The notes beneath the pieces were generated by a model, which had not been told where the DNA came from, searched no databases, and saw only the letters and a list, made by a program, of their open reading frames with translations. The position numbers and the translations under genes were made by a program. Below are positions 63,478-64,000 of a DNA stretch of 64,000 nucleotides, one piece after another (position 1 is the first letter of the stretch; each line of letters begins with the position of its first letter). The DNA is from Tardiphaga robiniae. GTDB taxonomy: Bacteria; Pseudomonadota; Alphaproteobacteria; Rhizobiales; Xanthobacteraceae. The stretch lies in assembly GCF_013359755.1 (NCBI RefSeq), contig NZ_JABMCJ010000092.1, positions 405,825-469,824 on the forward strand. Reading direction: 5' to 3'.

Positions 63478-63934
63478 GGCGGTTAAGTGGGGGATGGCGC
63501 AGGCGAAGTCAAAGCCTTAGCGCGCAAAGCGTGCATGCATCTGTGGGCAAAAGCGGGCAGTGGTTACCGGCGGGACGCGCCGCCCAGCCCGCGACCGAAA
63601 GTTCATGATTTGTTCTTGACGTTTCGGGAGTAAGGATTATTATCCCCTTCGTCCTGCCCCACCGAGAGGGGCGATCGCGATCGTCACGTTCGCGGGGTGG
63701 GATGCGGTGGACGCCGGAGATGCGGCGTCACGCGGTTCACGGGGGAACGTCTGTCTTCGGGCAGGACGGATCTGCGCCAGCACTGCCACTGGCAAGGAGA
63801 CGGCCGACCTTCGGATGGACAGACTCCTGGACAGCGCGACGGACGACCAAATCGAAACGCGTTCGGCCAAGTGCTTTGCGGCTACCCTGTCCCTCCGCCC
63901 TGGGACATTAATTTTGGTGATGGGACCGTTCGCC
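63478..63934. other. Gene-free stretch before the last gene
   Basis: About 450 bp hold a promoter with a LexA-type box (63601-63643) and then roughly 290 bp of apparent leader. The leader contains GC-rich segments able to fold (for example GGGGCGATCGCGATCGTCACG). Short open frames on both strands (such as 63702-63911) lack ribosome sites and have Arg-rich shadow-like composition. Confidence 0.5.
63601..63643 (+). promoter_or_regulatory. Promoter with LexA-type box
   Basis: GTTC-ATGATTT-GTTC (63601-63615) is followed at once by TTGACG (63616-63621) and, 16 bp later, TATTAT (63638-63643). The box abuts the -35, so LexA binding would block the promoter and DNA damage would release it. The downstream gene at 63935 is cut by the window end. 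Confidence 0.6.
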
Positions 63935-64000
63935 ATGGCAGATGTGCAAGCAACCGAAAAAACACCGCATGCGGAACGCCGGGCAATCGCTCGGCGCCTC
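63935..64000 (+). CDS. 5' end of an unidentified gene, cut by the window
   Basis: Only 22 codons are present (MADVQATEKTPHAERRA at the start, then basic residues). An in-frame ATG at 63920 would add MGPFA. The frame is open to the edge and a promoter lies about 290 bp upstream. No function can be read from this piece. Confidence 0.55.
   Translation, partial: MADVQATEKTPHAERRAIARRL

Noticed and set aside
63640..63936. Minus-strand open frame near the right end
   Set aside because: It begins over the ribosome site of the plus-strand gene, is Arg/Pro/Ala-rich, and crosses the leader promoter region.

Overview
The window looks like a chromosomal segment of an alphaproteobacterium of the Bradyrhizobium/Rhodopseudomonas/Tardiphaga group (Bradyrhizobiaceae). 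The grounds are high G+C, the protein types (RibBX-type riboflavin enzyme, small lineage-II chlorite dismutase, soxBDAG sarcosine oxidase, Ku), and many intergenic palindromes of the two kinds common in that family (CCTCTCCCCGC..GCGGGGAGAGG and GTCATGGCCGGGC..GCCCGGGCATGAC). No rRNA, tRNA or CRISPR array was seen.

Layout, left to right. 1-287: C-terminus of a BtaA-like (DUF3419) enzyme. 348-4919 (minus): livKHMGF-type ABC importer. 5418-6444: two small proteins of unknown role. 6500-11094 (minus): GntR/FCD regulator, acetylpolyamine-deacetylase-like enzyme, GabT-type aminotransferase and M20 deacylase. These stand divergent from 11218-18080 (plus): class II aldolase, a dipeptide/opine-type ABC importer with fused ATPases, and a hydroxyacid dehydrogenase. 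Together they look like one import-and-degrade unit for an acylated amine or peptide-like compound. 18196-23247 (minus): soxBDAG. 23608-24426: aldo-keto reductase. 24632-28706: nikR facing a TonB-dependent receptor across a perfect NikR operator, then a lactonase-like propeller protein. 28772-33964 (minus): MBL hydrolase, thioredoxin-reductase-like flavoprotein with its Rrf2 regulator, glutaryl-CoA dehydrogenase, RibBX. 34237-46146: transport and housekeeping genes (CPA2 antiporter, aminotransferase, acyl-CoA synthetase, LysE exporter, N-formylglutamate amidohydrolase, transglutaminase, GGCT, MFS). 46427-47701 (minus): brnTA toxin-antitoxin and chlorite dismutase. 48083-52511: dnaG and rpoD.

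The right end (52.5-63 kb) is accessory and mosaic. A 2.5 kb insert with a peptidoglycan-hydrolase-like gene and a membrane protein is bounded by two near-identical 233-bp copies of the rpoD 3' end plus terminator. A second, 0.7 kb insert with a membrane-anchored protein is bounded by two copies of the 3' end of a DUF4345 gene. A third small fragment of that DUF4345 gene lies in front of ku. Next comes an A+T-rich gene for an 838-residue SF1 helicase whose N-terminus reads like a GreA C-terminal domain; I regard it as an RNA-polymerase-directed, HelD-like helicase and the most interesting gene here. An identical 16-mer carrying the alphaproteobacterial LexA pattern GTTC-N7-GTTC occurs at 55154 and 63601.
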